In this document: one piece after another, positions 20,483-29,713 of the stretch | Layout of the letters: every line of letters starts with the position of its first letter | Numbering within the stretch: position 1 is the first letter of the stretch | Assembly: GCA_013178375.1 (NCBI GenBank) | Contig: JABLXQ010000007.1 | Location: 62,001 to 126,000 of the forward strand | DNA: 64,000 bases | Direction of reading: 5' to 3' | From: Gammaproteobacteria bacterium | GTDB taxonomy: Bacteria; Pseudomonadota; Gammaproteobacteria; Pseudomonadales; Ketobacteraceae | Notes under the pieces: model-generated | The model's input: only the letters and a program-made list of their open reading frames with translations | Database searches by the model: none | Told to the model about the DNA's origin: nothing | Translations under genes and position numbers: made by a program

Positions 20483-20607
20483 GGGGAAAACCTCGAATAG
20501 CCTTGAACGGCGGAGTGTACCTGAACCCGGTGCGGGAGCGGTGACTGCGAGGTCGGCGGTGTTGCTGGTTGCACTATAAGACGAGCATTGTGCAGCAAGG
20601 AGGATCG

Positions 20608-20643
20608 CGACCGCTGCCCGTTGAGTTACCGGCGCAGCGGTCG
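20608..20643 (-). terminator. Inverted repeat at the 3' end of the nine-gene operon
   Basis: Perfect 10-bp arms (CGACCGCTGC / GCAGCGGTCG) separated by 16 nt lie 14 bp beyond the nitroreductase stop. There is no clear T-run, so termination may be inefficient or the hairpin may protect the 3' end. Confidence 0.45.
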
Positions 20644-20656
20644 GAAAGTGGATATA

Positions 20657-21349
20657 TCAGTCGTGAAAAACGGTAGAGGCGTCCAATTCCGCGCGGCCCA
20701 GGCGGGCGTTGTTGATTGGATCAGCCGTGTCTTCATAGCCGAAGGACATGCCGAACAACAGTTTGTTGGCGGGATCGACATTGAGCACTTCACGCACCAG
20801 ATCGGCATGGAAACCCAGCGAGGTTTGCGGGCAACTGGCCAGGCCGAATGCGGTCATTCCCAGCATCAGTGATTGGGCGTACATGCCCACGTCTGCCGCT
20901 TCGCGAATGCCGAACGGTTCCGGCAAAAACAGGAACGCCACGTGAGGCGCATTGAAGAAACGGTAGTTGCGCAAAAAAACTTCCAGCCGCTTCTGCTTTT
21001 CCTCGCGGGCGATGCCGACGGCGTTGTACATCTGCACTGCCGCGTCGTACTGGCGTTCCTTGTAAACACCGTCGTATTTGCCGCTGTAAGGATAATCCAG
21101 GGTCATCTTTCCCAGCATGGCATTTTCGTACATGCGCTGGCGCAGGATCTCCAGTTTTTCACCGCTCACCACATGGGTCAGCCAGGGCTGGGTGTTGCAG
21201 TTGGACGGTGTGCGCTGGGCCAGGGTGAAAATGGTGCGAATGGTATCGGCCGGCACCGGCTTGGACAGAAAGCCGCGCACCGAGCGGCGGCGATTGATGA
21301 TGTCCGTGAAGCTCGCGGACAGGGTGGCGGTGTCGATTGGACTGGTCAT
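20657..21349 (-). CDS. Nitroreductase-family flavoprotein
   Basis: A 230-residue FMN-dependent oxidoreductase. The FMN-binding INRRRSVRGF is near residue 20, NCNTQPWLTHVV follows, and the late motif GMTAFGLASCPQTSLGF is typical of the family. It is the last gene of the - strand operon, 27 bp after the MBL-fold gene. Members reduce nitro groups, quinones or enones; in this operon an enoyl or quinone reduction step is possible, but the substrate cannot be told from sequence. Confidence 0.82.
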   Translation of the reverse strand: MTSPIDTATLSASFTDIINRRRSVRGFLSKPVPADTIRTIFTLAQRTPSNCNTQPWLTHVVSGEKLEILRQRMYENAMLGKMTLDYPYSGKYDGVYKERQYDAAVQMYNAVGIAREEKQKRLEVFLRNYRFFNAPHVAFLFLPEPFGIREAADVGMYAQSLMLGMTAFGLASCPQTSLGFHADLVREVLNVDPANKLLFGMSFGYEDTADPINNARLGRAELDASTVFHD

Positions 21350-21376
21350 GCAAACTTCCCTCTGAAAGCGCCGCGA

Positions 21377-22396
21377 TCAGGTCAGGGCGCGAAAATGATA
21401 AACACCCTCCGTCAGCGTGCGCTCGACCCTTCCCAGGGCCATCAGCCGATGCAGGTGTGCCACGCATTCTCCCACCGCCAGAAAATTCTGGAAAGCATCC
21501 AGTTTGCGATCGAACAGCTTTTCGGTGAGGACCTGGGCGGTGGCGGGTTGCTGGCAGAGGGTATGAATCTGGTCCATGCGCTGCTGGTGATGATGCACCA
21601 CTTGCGCCGCCCGCACATGCACGCCGTTGAACGGCAGCTGGTGGGCCGGCAACACGGTGGCGTCGTCGGGCACGATTGCCGTCAGTTTGTCGTGGGCATC
21701 GAGCCAGTCCGCCAGCGGATCGGCTTCCGGCGCGATGGGTGACACGCTGACGTTCGAGGTGATTTTCGGCAGCAGCTGGTCGCCCGAGATATACAGGTTG
21801 CGCTCGCGGCAATACAGCGACAGATGCTCCGGTGCGTGGCCGCGGGTGGTGATGGCCTGCCATTCGAAATCGCCGATGCGGATGCGCTGGCCGTCCGTGA
21901 TGCGGTGATAGCTGGCGGGCATTTCCGAGACCATGTGATTGTAATCGTCGTTCGCATAAAGCGATTGCTGGCTGTCGAGGGACATGCCGGCCCGCGCGAA
22001 ATACTGGTCCACTTCCCAGAAGGGTTGGCTGCGACGCGGCGCGTTGAAGGCGAGAGAATGGAAATATTCGCTTTCCGACATGTGCAGGGGAATGCGGAAG
22101 CGATCGCACAACCAGCCCGCCAGACCGACGTGATCGGGATGATGGTGGGTGACGATGACGCGCGTCAGCGGCGCGCCGTGCAATTCGGCTTCGATCACGT
22201 CGAGCCATTGCTGGCGCGCGGCGGCGCCGTTCATGCCGGTGTCCAGTACGCACCAGCCGTCACCGTCCCGCAGCAGGTAGCAATTGATATGGCCCAGCGA
22301 GATGGGTAACGGTGAACGCAGCCATTTCACGTCCGGCGTGATACTGACGGCGTTGCCGGTGCCCGGCGGATCGGTGAACGGATAGTGGAGGCCCAT
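21377..22396 (-). CDS. MBL-fold metallohydrolase
   Basis: A 339-residue metallo-beta-lactamase-fold protein. The metal motif THHHPDHVG is at about residue 82, with later ligands in TRGHAPEH and ISGDQLLPK. The C-terminal helical region resembles LACTB2-type or thioesterase-like family members. It begins 3 bp after the acyl-CoA dehydrogenase gene, so the two are co-translated. In an acyl-CoA operon it may act as a thioesterase or lactone hydrolase; that is inference. Confidence 0.82.
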   Translation of the reverse strand: MGLHYPFTDPPGTGNAVSITPDVKWLRSPLPISLGHINCYLLRDGDGWCVLDTGMNGAAARQQWLDVIEAELHGAPLTRVIVTHHHPDHVGLAGWLCDRFRIPLHMSESEYFHSLAFNAPRRSQPFWEVDQYFARAGMSLDSQQSLYANDDYNHMVSEMPASYHRITDGQRIRIGDFEWQAITTRGHAPEHLSLYCRERNLYISGDQLLPKITSNVSVSPIAPEADPLADWLDAHDKLTAIVPDDATVLPAHQLPFNGVHVRAAQVVHHHQQRMDQIHTLCQQPATAQVLTEKLFDRKLDAFQNFLAVGECVAHLHRLMALGRVERTLTEGVYHFRALT

Positions 22397-22399
22397 CCG

Positions 22400-23542
22400 T
22401 TACAGCCGCTTGGCGACTTCGCCGTACATGACCTCGGTGGCACCGCCTCCGATGGGCAATACGCGCGCGTCGCGGTACATGCGTTCGATCACGCATTCCT
22501 GCATGAAGCCCATGCCACCGTGCAGTTGCACGCAGTCGTACATGACTTCATTGGCAATTTCGCAGGCGTTGGCCTTGAGCATGGAGACTTCCTTGATGCA
22601 ATCAACGCCCTGTGCGTCGAGCCAGGCAACATAGTGCAGGTAGTTGCGAGCCAGTGCAATCTTGGTCTGCAGGCGGGCCAGTTTGTCGCGGATGATGTCT
22701 TTCTCGAACAGCGGCGCGCCAAAGGCCTTGCGGGTTTTGACGTGTTCGAGGGTGATATCCAGTGCTTTCTGCGCTTCGCCGACGCCCATCGCAGCCAGCA
22801 TGATGCGTTCGTGCTGGAAGTTTTTCATGACGGCGTAAAAGCCTTTGTTAAGCTCGCCGAGCATGTTGGCCTGGGGTACACGCACGTCGTCGAAAAACAG
22901 TTCGGCGGTGTCGGAGCTGCGCCAGCCGTGTTTTTTCAGGGCGCGTCCGACTTTGAATCCAGGGGCGCCTTTTTCGACGATGAACATGGAGATGCCGCGG
23001 GAGCCTTTGGCGGTGGGGTCAGTTTTGGCGGCGACGAAATAGAGGTCGCCGTAGACGCCGTTAGTGATGAAGATTTTGCTGCCATTGATGACCCAGTCGT
23101 TGCCGTCCTGCACGGCGCGGGTGCGGATGCCGGCGACGTCGGAGCCGGCGCCCGGTTCGGTGACACAAATGGCGGTGATTTTTTTGCCGGCGATGATGTC
23201 GGGCAGGTATTTTTGTTTTTGCTCCGGCGAGCCGGCGTTGGCCAAGTGGGGCGAGGCCATGTTGGTGTGCACCAGCGCGGTGATGTTGACGCCGGCGAAG
23301 GTGGAGCGGGACAGTTCTTCTGCCAGGACGACGGCGCCGCGCACGTCCATGCCGCTGCCGCCATATTGTTCTTCGTGGGTGAGGCCGAGGAAGCCCAGTT
23401 CGCCCATTTTGCGCAGAATTTCACGGGGAACGCAGCCGTCTTCTTCCCAAGCTTCGCCGTTGGGGACGATTTCGTTTTCCACGAAGCGGCGGATCTGTTC
23501 GCGCAGTAGGTTGTGGTCTTCGGTGAAATAGGGGTTCAACAT
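22400..23542 (-). CDS. Acyl-CoA dehydrogenase, isovaleryl/citronellyl-CoA type
   Basis: A 380-residue acyl-CoA dehydrogenase. CVTEPGAGSDVAGIRT is the FAD loop, and VMKNFQHERIMLAAMG has the Glu at the helix-G position used by isovaleryl- and long-chain-type enzymes. The C-terminal MCAD position reads PIGGGATEVM, without Glu. It lies 21 bp downstream of the biotin-dependent carboxylase subunit. It probably makes the alpha,beta-unsaturated branched acyl-CoA that the carboxylase acts on. Confidence 0.85.
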   Translation of the reverse strand: MLNPYFTEDHNLLREQIRRFVENEIVPNGEAWEEDGCVPREILRKMGELGFLGLTHEEQYGGSGMDVRGAVVLAEELSRSTFAGVNITALVHTNMASPHLANAGSPEQKQKYLPDIIAGKKITAICVTEPGAGSDVAGIRTRAVQDGNDWVINGSKIFITNGVYGDLYFVAAKTDPTAKGSRGISMFIVEKGAPGFKVGRALKKHGWRSSDTAELFFDDVRVPQANMLGELNKGFYAVMKNFQHERIMLAAMGVGEAQKALDITLEHVKTRKAFGAPLFEKDIIRDKLARLQTKIALARNYLHYVAWLDAQGVDCIKEVSMLKANACEIANEVMYDCVQLHGGMGFMQECVIERMYRDARVLPIGGGATEVMYGEVAKRL

Positions 23543-23563
23543 TTTTTTTTGCCTCGTGAATTT

Positions 23564-25630
23564 TTATTGCGCCGGTTCAATCTCAATCAGCAAACTGCCG
23601 TCTTCCACCTTGTCTCCGGCGGCGACCAATACCTGTTTGACGGTACCGCTGACCGGGCACGGCATGTTGTGAATCAGCTTCATCGCTTCCATCACCACCG
23701 CGGTGGCACCCTCTTCCACCACGTCGCCGACTTGCACCAGCACATCCGTGATCAGGCCTGGCATGCGCGCGCGGATGACATTACCCGCATTCTTGGTGGC
23801 CGCTGCCTGACCCAGCATGGCGTCTTCCAGTCCGATAAACCGGTAGGAACGACGCAGGCGCGGCGAGCTGATCGATACCTGCTTTTCGGTAATGGCGATG
23901 TCGAGCGAGCGGCGGGTGCCGTCCAGTTCCACCTGCCACTGCGCGTCAGCGAGGGTGGCTGCGGGGCGATACAGGTGAATGGAAAAATGCGCTGATGTGG
24001 AAGGGGAATCCTTCGCGGCCGGTTCGATTACCTGCACTTCGTATTTGCCTTGCCGGCCAACGACGCGGATTTCGCGCAAGCCATTGTTGGTTTGCAGCCA
24101 CAGCCGCGCTACGGCTGGTGTACCGGCACTGGCCGTCAAACGCCAGCCGCCCAGTTTCTGCCAGGGTGTGCCCGCCATGGCCGCATCGGTGCGATGTTCC
24201 TGCTCCAGCGCGAATGCACAGGCCGCGATGGCGGTGTGCATCTGCTCGCCCCAGGGCTGCCAGCCCTGCGGAAATTCCTTGCCGATATATTGCGTGGTCA
24301 ATTCCTGAAGGAACGCGGGGCGCGTGATCAGGCTGGTAAGAAATTCCTGATTCGTTTTCACGCCGCCGATGGCGAAATTGTTCAGACCGTGCAGCAAGCG
24401 TTGCGATGCCAGTCCGCGCGTGTCGCCAAAGGCGATGACTTTCGCCAGCATGGAATCGTAGAACGGCGTAATTTCGGAACCCTGCTGCACGCCACTGTCG
24501 ATGCGCAATCCTTCCGCCACCGGTTCGCGGTACAGCTGAATGGTGCCGATTTCCGGCAGGTAATTGTTGGCGGGGTCTTCCGCGTTCACCCGGGCTTCGA
24601 TGGCATGGCCAACGGTTTTCAGATCGGACTGTGCGAACGCCAGTGCTTCGCCATTGGCGACGCGGACCTGCCATTCCACCAGATCGATGCCGGTGACCAG
24701 TTCGGTGGTGGGATGTTCCACCTGCAGGCGGGTGTTCATTTCCAGGAAATAGGCCTGCTGGCTGTCGGCGTCGAAAATGAATTCGACGGTGCCGGCGCCG
24801 CGATAGCCCAGATGCCGGCCCAGACGCACGGCGCAATCGAACAGGCTCTGACGCACCTTCATATCCAGATGGCTGACCGGCGCTTCCTCGATGACCTTTT
24901 GATAATTGCGCTGGATCGAGCATTCGCGGTCGAACAGGTGCACCACATTGCCGTGGGTGTCGCCCAGCAGTTGCACTTCGATATGACGCGGCCTCACCAG
25001 GTATTTTTCCAGCAGCACACGGTCATCGCCGAAGGCGTTCAACGCTTCCTGCCGCGCCAGGGTCAGTGCTTCGCGGAATTCAGAGGACTGCCGCACGATG
25101 CGCATGCCCTTGCCACCGCCGCCGGCGCTGGCCTTGATCAGCACGGGAAAGCCGATGCGCTCCGCTTCCTTCTGCAGGCGATCGACATCCTGGGTTTCGC
25201 CGTTGTAGCCCGGCACCGTGGGAATCTCCAGGCCCTGCGCGATTTCCTTGGCTTCGATCTTCGAACCCATGGCGGCGATGCTTTCCAGCGTCGGGCCGAC
25301 AAAAATAATGCCGTTCTGGTTGCACAGGGAAATCAGTTGCGTGCTTTCCGACAGAAAACCATAACCGGGATGGATCGCGTCGGCTTTCACTTTCAGCGCG
25401 GCGTCGATGATGGCTTTCGCGTTCAGGTAGCTTTCGCCCACGGCCGAACCGCCGATATGGCAAGCCAGATCCGCCTGCTGTACGTGACGGGCACGACGAT
25501 CCGCATCGGAAAATACCGCCACTGATTCGATCCCGAGTTTCTTGCAGCTGCGAATCACGCGGCAGGCAATTTCGCCCCGGTTGGCGATCAGCAGGCGCTT
25601 GATGCCGCCGGTTGCATTGGTAGCGCTCAT
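23564..25630 (-). CDS. Acyl-CoA carboxylase alpha subunit (biotin carboxylase plus biotin carrier)
   Basis: A 688-residue fused protein. The biotin carboxylase domain fills about residues 10-460, with RLLIANRGEIACRVIRSCKK, the ATP-grasp loop KASAGGGGKGMRIV, the catalytic region FLEMNTRLQVEHP and EARVNAED. After a linker with a BT-like domain, the biotin carrier domain carries the biotinylated lysine K651 in VVMEAMKLIHNM. Size and layout match the alpha subunits of methylcrotonyl- and geranyl-CoA carboxylases (LiuD/AtuF). Its start overlaps the hydratase stop by 4 nt. Together with the gene at 26456-28054 it forms a complete carboxylase. Confidence 0.92.
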   Translation of the reverse strand: MSATNATGGIKRLLIANRGEIACRVIRSCKKLGIESVAVFSDADRRARHVQQADLACHIGGSAVGESYLNAKAIIDAALKVKADAIHPGYGFLSESTQLISLCNQNGIIFVGPTLESIAAMGSKIEAKEIAQGLEIPTVPGYNGETQDVDRLQKEAERIGFPVLIKASAGGGGKGMRIVRQSSEFREALTLARQEALNAFGDDRVLLEKYLVRPRHIEVQLLGDTHGNVVHLFDRECSIQRNYQKVIEEAPVSHLDMKVRQSLFDCAVRLGRHLGYRGAGTVEFIFDADSQQAYFLEMNTRLQVEHPTTELVTGIDLVEWQVRVANGEALAFAQSDLKTVGHAIEARVNAEDPANNYLPEIGTIQLYREPVAEGLRIDSGVQQGSEITPFYDSMLAKVIAFGDTRGLASQRLLHGLNNFAIGGVKTNQEFLTSLITRPAFLQELTTQYIGKEFPQGWQPWGEQMHTAIAACAFALEQEHRTDAAMAGTPWQKLGGWRLTASAGTPAVARLWLQTNNGLREIRVVGRQGKYEVQVIEPAAKDSPSTSAHFSIHLYRPAATLADAQWQVELDGTRRSLDIAITEKQVSISSPRLRRSYRFIGLEDAMLGQAAATKNAGNVIRARMPGLITDVLVQVGDVVEEGATAVVMEAMKLIHNMPCPVSGTVKQVLVAAGDKVEDGSLLIEIEPAQ

Positions 25631-26430
25631 GGCTGCCTCCAGCTCGGCACATCCTTGTTGAAGAAGCAGCGGATGCCTTCCTGCCCTTCCGCCGATTCCC
25701 AGGTGTCGGCCAGCAGGTTGGCGGTGTAGATCAGGTTGGTGTCGGTGTCATGACTGTCGACGTAGAAAATCAGTTTCTTGGTGGCAGCGATGGCGCCGGG
25801 GCCGCACTGCAGCACATAGGCGATTTCCGTTTCCACCGCGGCATCCAGATCAGCCGCCGGCACCACTTCATCCACCAGTCCCACTTCCTTCGCTTTGGCC
25901 GCCGTGAGCGGACGCGCATTCAGAAAGGTGCGACGGGCGTTGGCGCGGCCCATCTTGCCCACCACGAAGGTGGAAATGTTCGCTGGCGTCAGGCCCAGAC
26001 GCACTTCGGTCAGTGCCATGTTGGCGGTATCCGCCGCGATGGCGATATCACACACCGACACGAGGCCGGTGCCGCCCCCGTAAGCCTGACCATTGATGCG
26101 GCCGATCAGCGGCTTCGACAGTTCATTCAGGGTGCGCAGCATTTTTGCCAGTTTGGCGCTGTCAGCGACGCGTTCAGCGCGGCTTGAATTCAGAATGCCC
26201 TGCATCCATTTGAGGTCACCGCCGGCACAGAAAGATTCGCCGGTACCGGTGAGAATCACACAGCGCACGTTCGGATCGGCATCCAGCAGCACGGCGGCTT
26301 CGGTCACTTCGCGAATCAGTTCGTCGTTCATCGCGTTGTGGCGCTCGGGGCGGTTCAGCAGCAACGTGGCCACACCACGTGCGTCCACGGAAACCTTGAT
26401 CGTATTGAAACTCGAATAGCTACTCATCAT
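25627..26430 (-). CDS. Enoyl-CoA hydratase, methylglutaconyl/isohexenylglutaconyl type
   Basis: A 267-residue crotonase. NRPERHNAMND, the oxyanion-hole segment ESFCAGGDLKWM and NGQAYGGGTGLVSVCDIAIA are visible. EVRLGLTPANISTFV is the segment seen in LiuC/AtuE-type hydratases that follow MCC or GCC carboxylation. Two adjacent ATGs (26430, 26427) follow AAGGA. The gene sits between the two carboxylase subunits, as in the liu and atu operons. It would hydrate the carboxylated enoyl-CoA; a matching lyase is not found in this window. Confidence 0.88.
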   Translation of the reverse strand: MMSSYSSFNTIKVSVDARGVATLLLNRPERHNAMNDELIREVTEAAVLLDADPNVRCVILTGTGESFCAGGDLKWMQGILNSSRAERVADSAKLAKMLRTLNELSKPLIGRINGQAYGGGTGLVSVCDIAIAADTANMALTEVRLGLTPANISTFVVGKMGRANARRTFLNARPLTAAKAKEVGLVDEVVPAADLDAAVETEIAYVLQCGPGAIAATKKLIFYVDSHDTDTNLIYTANLLADTWESAEGQEGIRCFFNKDVPSWRQP

Positions 26431-26455
26431 TCAATTCCTTCAACAGCAAAACCGG

Positions 26456-28054
26456 TCACATGCGGTAAACGTAAGAACGGCCTTCTTCCGGAGGCAATGT
26501 AGCCGCCACCGCCAGACACAGCCCGATCACATCGCGGGTCTGTTCCGGTTCGATGATGCCGTCATCCCACAGGCGCGAGGTGGCGTAATAGGCGCCGCTC
26601 TTCTCGGCGTACATGGCACGGGTTTCGCGATCCAGTTTGTCCAGCGATTCCTGCGTCGGCGGTTTGCTGATGCTGGTACGCGCCAGCTCCATCACCACGT
26701 TGGTGCCGATGTCGGCGCTCATGGTGGCCACCACAGAATTGGGCCAGGCGAACATCAGGTTGGGGCGGAAGCCACGGCCACACATGCCGTAGTTGCCGGC
26801 GCCGTAAGACCCGCCGATCACCACGCTGAAGCGCGGCACTTTCGCGCACGACATGGCATATACCAGCTTGGCGGAATGTTTGGAAATGCCGCCCTGCTCC
26901 GCCGCCTTGCCCACCATGAAGCCCGGTACGTTGTGCAGGAACAGCAGCGGAATATTGCGCTGCTCGCACAGTTCGATGAAATGGGCGCCTTTCACCGAAG
27001 CGTCGGAAAACAGCGGGCCGTTGTTGCCCAGAATGCCCACCGGGTAGCCCTGGATATGCGCAGTACCGCAGATCAGGCTGGTGCCCCACTGGGGTTTGAA
27101 TTCCTGGAAGTCGCTGGCGTCGATAAGGCGTGCAATCACTTCGCGCACATCATAGGGCTGCGCAAAATCCTTGCTGACGATGCCTTTAATTTCCTCGGCG
27201 GCATAGGCCGGTTCCTGCACCGGCTGGGTGCGCTGGAAATTGCCCTGCCTGCGGTTCAGCTTCGACACGATGTCGCGCATCCGCGCCAGTGCTTCCTGCT
27301 CGGTTTCCGCAATGTAATCCGACACGCCGGACACGGTGGTATGCATCTCCGCGCCACCCAGTTCTTCGGGGCTGATGTCTTCGTTGATCGCCACTTTCAC
27401 GATGGAAGGGCCACCCAGGTGAATCGTCGCGTTACCGCGCACCATCACCACTTCGTCCGACAGCGCGGGAATATACGCCGCGCCCGCCGTACTGACGCCG
27501 AACACTGCCGCCAGCTGCGGCAAACCCTGCGCCGACAGATTGCACTGGCGGTAAAAAATATTGCCGAAGTGATCGCGATCGGGAAACACGCGGTCCCACT
27601 CGTGCAGGTAGGCGCCACCGCAATCCACCAGATAAATGCACGGCAGCTGATGCTTCTCGGCAATCTCCTGGGCGCGAATGTGCTTCTTCACCGTTTCAGG
27701 ATAATAAGCGCCACCTTTCACCGTGGAATCGTTGGCTACGATTACGCAGAACTGGCCGTGGATCACGCCAATCCCGGTGACCACGCCCGCGCTGTGCACC
27801 TTGCCACCGTACTGCTCATAGGCCGCGAGAGTGGAAAATTCCAGAAATGGCGTGCAGGGGTCCACAAGCAGATCAATCCGCTCGCGGGGCAACAGCTTGC
27901 CGCGCTTGCGATGACGTTCGATCAGATGGTCGCGCCCGCCGTTGATGGCGTCCTCGATGCGGGTGCGCAGCTGCGCACCCAGCTCGGAGTGATAGGCGAA
28001 GTTAAGTTTGTAACTGTCGCTGTTTTTGTTCACGGTGGAAGTGATTTTGCTCAT
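26456..28054 (-). CDS. Acyl-CoA carboxylase beta subunit (carboxyltransferase), divergent MCC/GCC type
   Basis: A 532-residue carboxyltransferase with both crotonase-fold halves. RERIDLLVDPCTPFLE, VFPDRDHFGNIF, AGAAYIPALSDE, LGGPSIVKVA and ELGGAEMHTTVSGVSD mark the N half; GILGNNGPLFSDASVKGAHF and GGSYGAGNYGMCGR mark the C half. It clearly belongs with LiuB/AtuC. It departs from both at usually invariant places: GGAYLHEWD where they have GGANLP, and GAAY where they have GGAY. These residues line the acyl-binding side of the active site, so a different substrate is likely. Confidence 0.88.
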   Translation of the reverse strand: MSKITSTVNKNSDSYKLNFAYHSELGAQLRTRIEDAINGGRDHLIERHRKRGKLLPRERIDLLVDPCTPFLEFSTLAAYEQYGGKVHSAGVVTGIGVIHGQFCVIVANDSTVKGGAYYPETVKKHIRAQEIAEKHQLPCIYLVDCGGAYLHEWDRVFPDRDHFGNIFYRQCNLSAQGLPQLAAVFGVSTAGAAYIPALSDEVVMVRGNATIHLGGPSIVKVAINEDISPEELGGAEMHTTVSGVSDYIAETEQEALARMRDIVSKLNRRQGNFQRTQPVQEPAYAAEEIKGIVSKDFAQPYDVREVIARLIDASDFQEFKPQWGTSLICGTAHIQGYPVGILGNNGPLFSDASVKGAHFIELCEQRNIPLLFLHNVPGFMVGKAAEQGGISKHSAKLVYAMSCAKVPRFSVVIGGSYGAGNYGMCGRGFRPNLMFAWPNSVVATMSADIGTNVVMELARTSISKPPTQESLDKLDRETRAMYAEKSGAYYATSRLWDDGIIEPEQTRDVIGLCLAVAATLPPEEGRSYVYRM

Positions 28055-28084
28055 TGCGGCTTCCTGTTATTTCTTGCGACCTAT

Positions 28085-29620
28085 TTACTTCTTGCGGCCC
28101 ATGCCGGCCCAGTAGGGATCGCGGATCAGCTTGCGGCTCAACTTGCCCACCGGTGTGCGCGGCAGGGATTCGGTGCGGATTTCCACCTTGATCGGCTTTT
28201 TGTAGGAACCCAGTTCCTTCGCGCACAGGTCAATCAGTTCCTGCTCGCTCACCGTGGTCGGATCGCTCACGGTCACAATCGCATAAGGCGATTCACCGAA
28301 GCGCTCGCTGGGCACACCGAACGCCACGACTTCTTTCACCGCCGGATGCGATGCCAGCACGTTTTCCAGTTCGGTGGGCCAGATGTTGTAACCGCCGGAA
28401 AGGATCATGTCGTCCTTGCGATCGCACATGTACAGGTAACCGTTTTCATCCAGATAGCCGACGTCGCCGGTGTGCACGAAACCGCGAATGATGGTCTTGG
28501 CGGTGGATTCCGGATTCTGCCAGTAGCCCGGCATTTGACCGTCAACACGGAAGCAGATTTCGCCTTCGGTGCGGAACGGCACCGGCTCGTGGGTTTCCAT
28601 GTCGCGGATTTCCAGTTCACAGAACGGATGCACCTTGCCCAGGGAACGCAACGGCTGCGAACCGGGCACATCCGCCAGCCACTCGCTGGCCATGGTGACC
28701 GACACCGGCACACCTTCCGACTGGCCATACAGCTGGCAGATCGCATTGCCCCACACCTCATAGGCGCGGCGCACATCGGTTTCGGTAATGGGCGCGGCGC
28801 CGATCAGGATCACTTTCATCGCCGACCAGTCCATATCCTTCACGCCGGGCACGGCCATGATATCGCGCACCATGGTGGGCGCCACGAACACATAACCCAC
28901 GCGCTCTTTCACCATCTGCTGCGTCACCGCTTCAGGCTGGTATTTTTCCACCACCAGATTCACACCGCCCATCAGCCACACCGGCACAAACTGGTAACCG
29001 GACGCGTGGGAAATCGGCGCGATGTGCATGCACACATCACCGGGCGACACCGGCGGCATGGTGAAAAACCAGTTGCGACCGATGTCGAGCCAGGCTTTGT
29101 GCGTGAAGGAAACCCCTTTGGGTTTGCCGGTGGTGCCGCCGGTGTGACGGATGACATACAGATCGTCGTCGTTAACGGCGACATTGGGATCGGTGGCGGC
29201 AAAGCTCGCCAGCCATTGTTCGTAGCCGTTGGTCTGCCGCACGATGATGTGTTGCAGGCCGGCAATTTCATTGTTCATGCCTTCCAGCTGGTCGGCGTAT
29301 TTTTCTGCCACCACCACGGCCTTGCACTGGGTCTGTTCCAGCATCGCCATGTGGCTGGACCGGGCGTTGCGCGCATACAGCGGCACCCGCACCATATTCG
29401 CAATTGCCGCGCCCAGGAAAAAATCCACCGCTTCCAGCGTGTTGTCTTCCAGCGAGCCGACACGATCACCCGGTTTGAGGCCCAGCGACAGCAACAGGTT
29501 CGCCATGCGCAAACCGCGCTCCCAGGCTTCGCTGTAAGTCAGGCGGTGATCGCCGGCGATAATGGCAATGCGATCCCGGTGGAATGTGGCGGAGCGGCGC
29601 ATCATGTCACGAATATTCAT
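28085..29620 (-). CDS. AMP-forming acyl-CoA synthetase of the carboxylase operon
   Basis: A 511-residue ANL-family ligase. The A3 loop is VIRHTGGTTGKPKG, A5 is QLYGQSEG, A7 is FVHTGDVGYLD, A8 is CDRKDDMILSGGYNIWPTE, and the catalytic Lys sits in TPVGKLSRKLIRD. I chose the ATG at 29620 because AGAGGA lies 8 nt upstream; a TTG two codons earlier is less likely. It would activate the free acid that enters this pathway. The second ligase in the window (11593-13206) is only a distant relative, so the two probably activate different acids. Confidence 0.88.
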   Translation of the reverse strand: MNIRDMMRRSATFHRDRIAIIAGDHRLTYSEAWERGLRMANLLLSLGLKPGDRVGSLEDNTLEAVDFFLGAAIANMVRVPLYARNARSSHMAMLEQTQCKAVVVAEKYADQLEGMNNEIAGLQHIIVRQTNGYEQWLASFAATDPNVAVNDDDLYVIRHTGGTTGKPKGVSFTHKAWLDIGRNWFFTMPPVSPGDVCMHIAPISHASGYQFVPVWLMGGVNLVVEKYQPEAVTQQMVKERVGYVFVAPTMVRDIMAVPGVKDMDWSAMKVILIGAAPITETDVRRAYEVWGNAICQLYGQSEGVPVSVTMASEWLADVPGSQPLRSLGKVHPFCELEIRDMETHEPVPFRTEGEICFRVDGQMPGYWQNPESTAKTIIRGFVHTGDVGYLDENGYLYMCDRKDDMILSGGYNIWPTELENVLASHPAVKEVVAFGVPSERFGESPYAIVTVSDPTTVSEQELIDLCAKELGSYKKPIKVEIRTESLPRTPVGKLSRKLIRDPYWAGMGRKK

Positions 29621-29713
29621 GCTCAAATCCTCTTACTTGTTTTTATCGTTTACTGCGGCGATTCCTTCGGCAGCCGGAGTTGTATAACCGGCTGTTACTG
29701 CGATTTTTCTCAC

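Noticed and set aside
23564-28054. Reading the carboxylase as leucine-pathway LiuB/LiuD (MCC) or citronellol-pathway AtuC/AtuF (GCC)
   Set aside because: The HMG-CoA lyase and other diagnostic liu/atu genes are missing and the beta-subunit motifs fit neither type, so no specific gene symbol was assigned.
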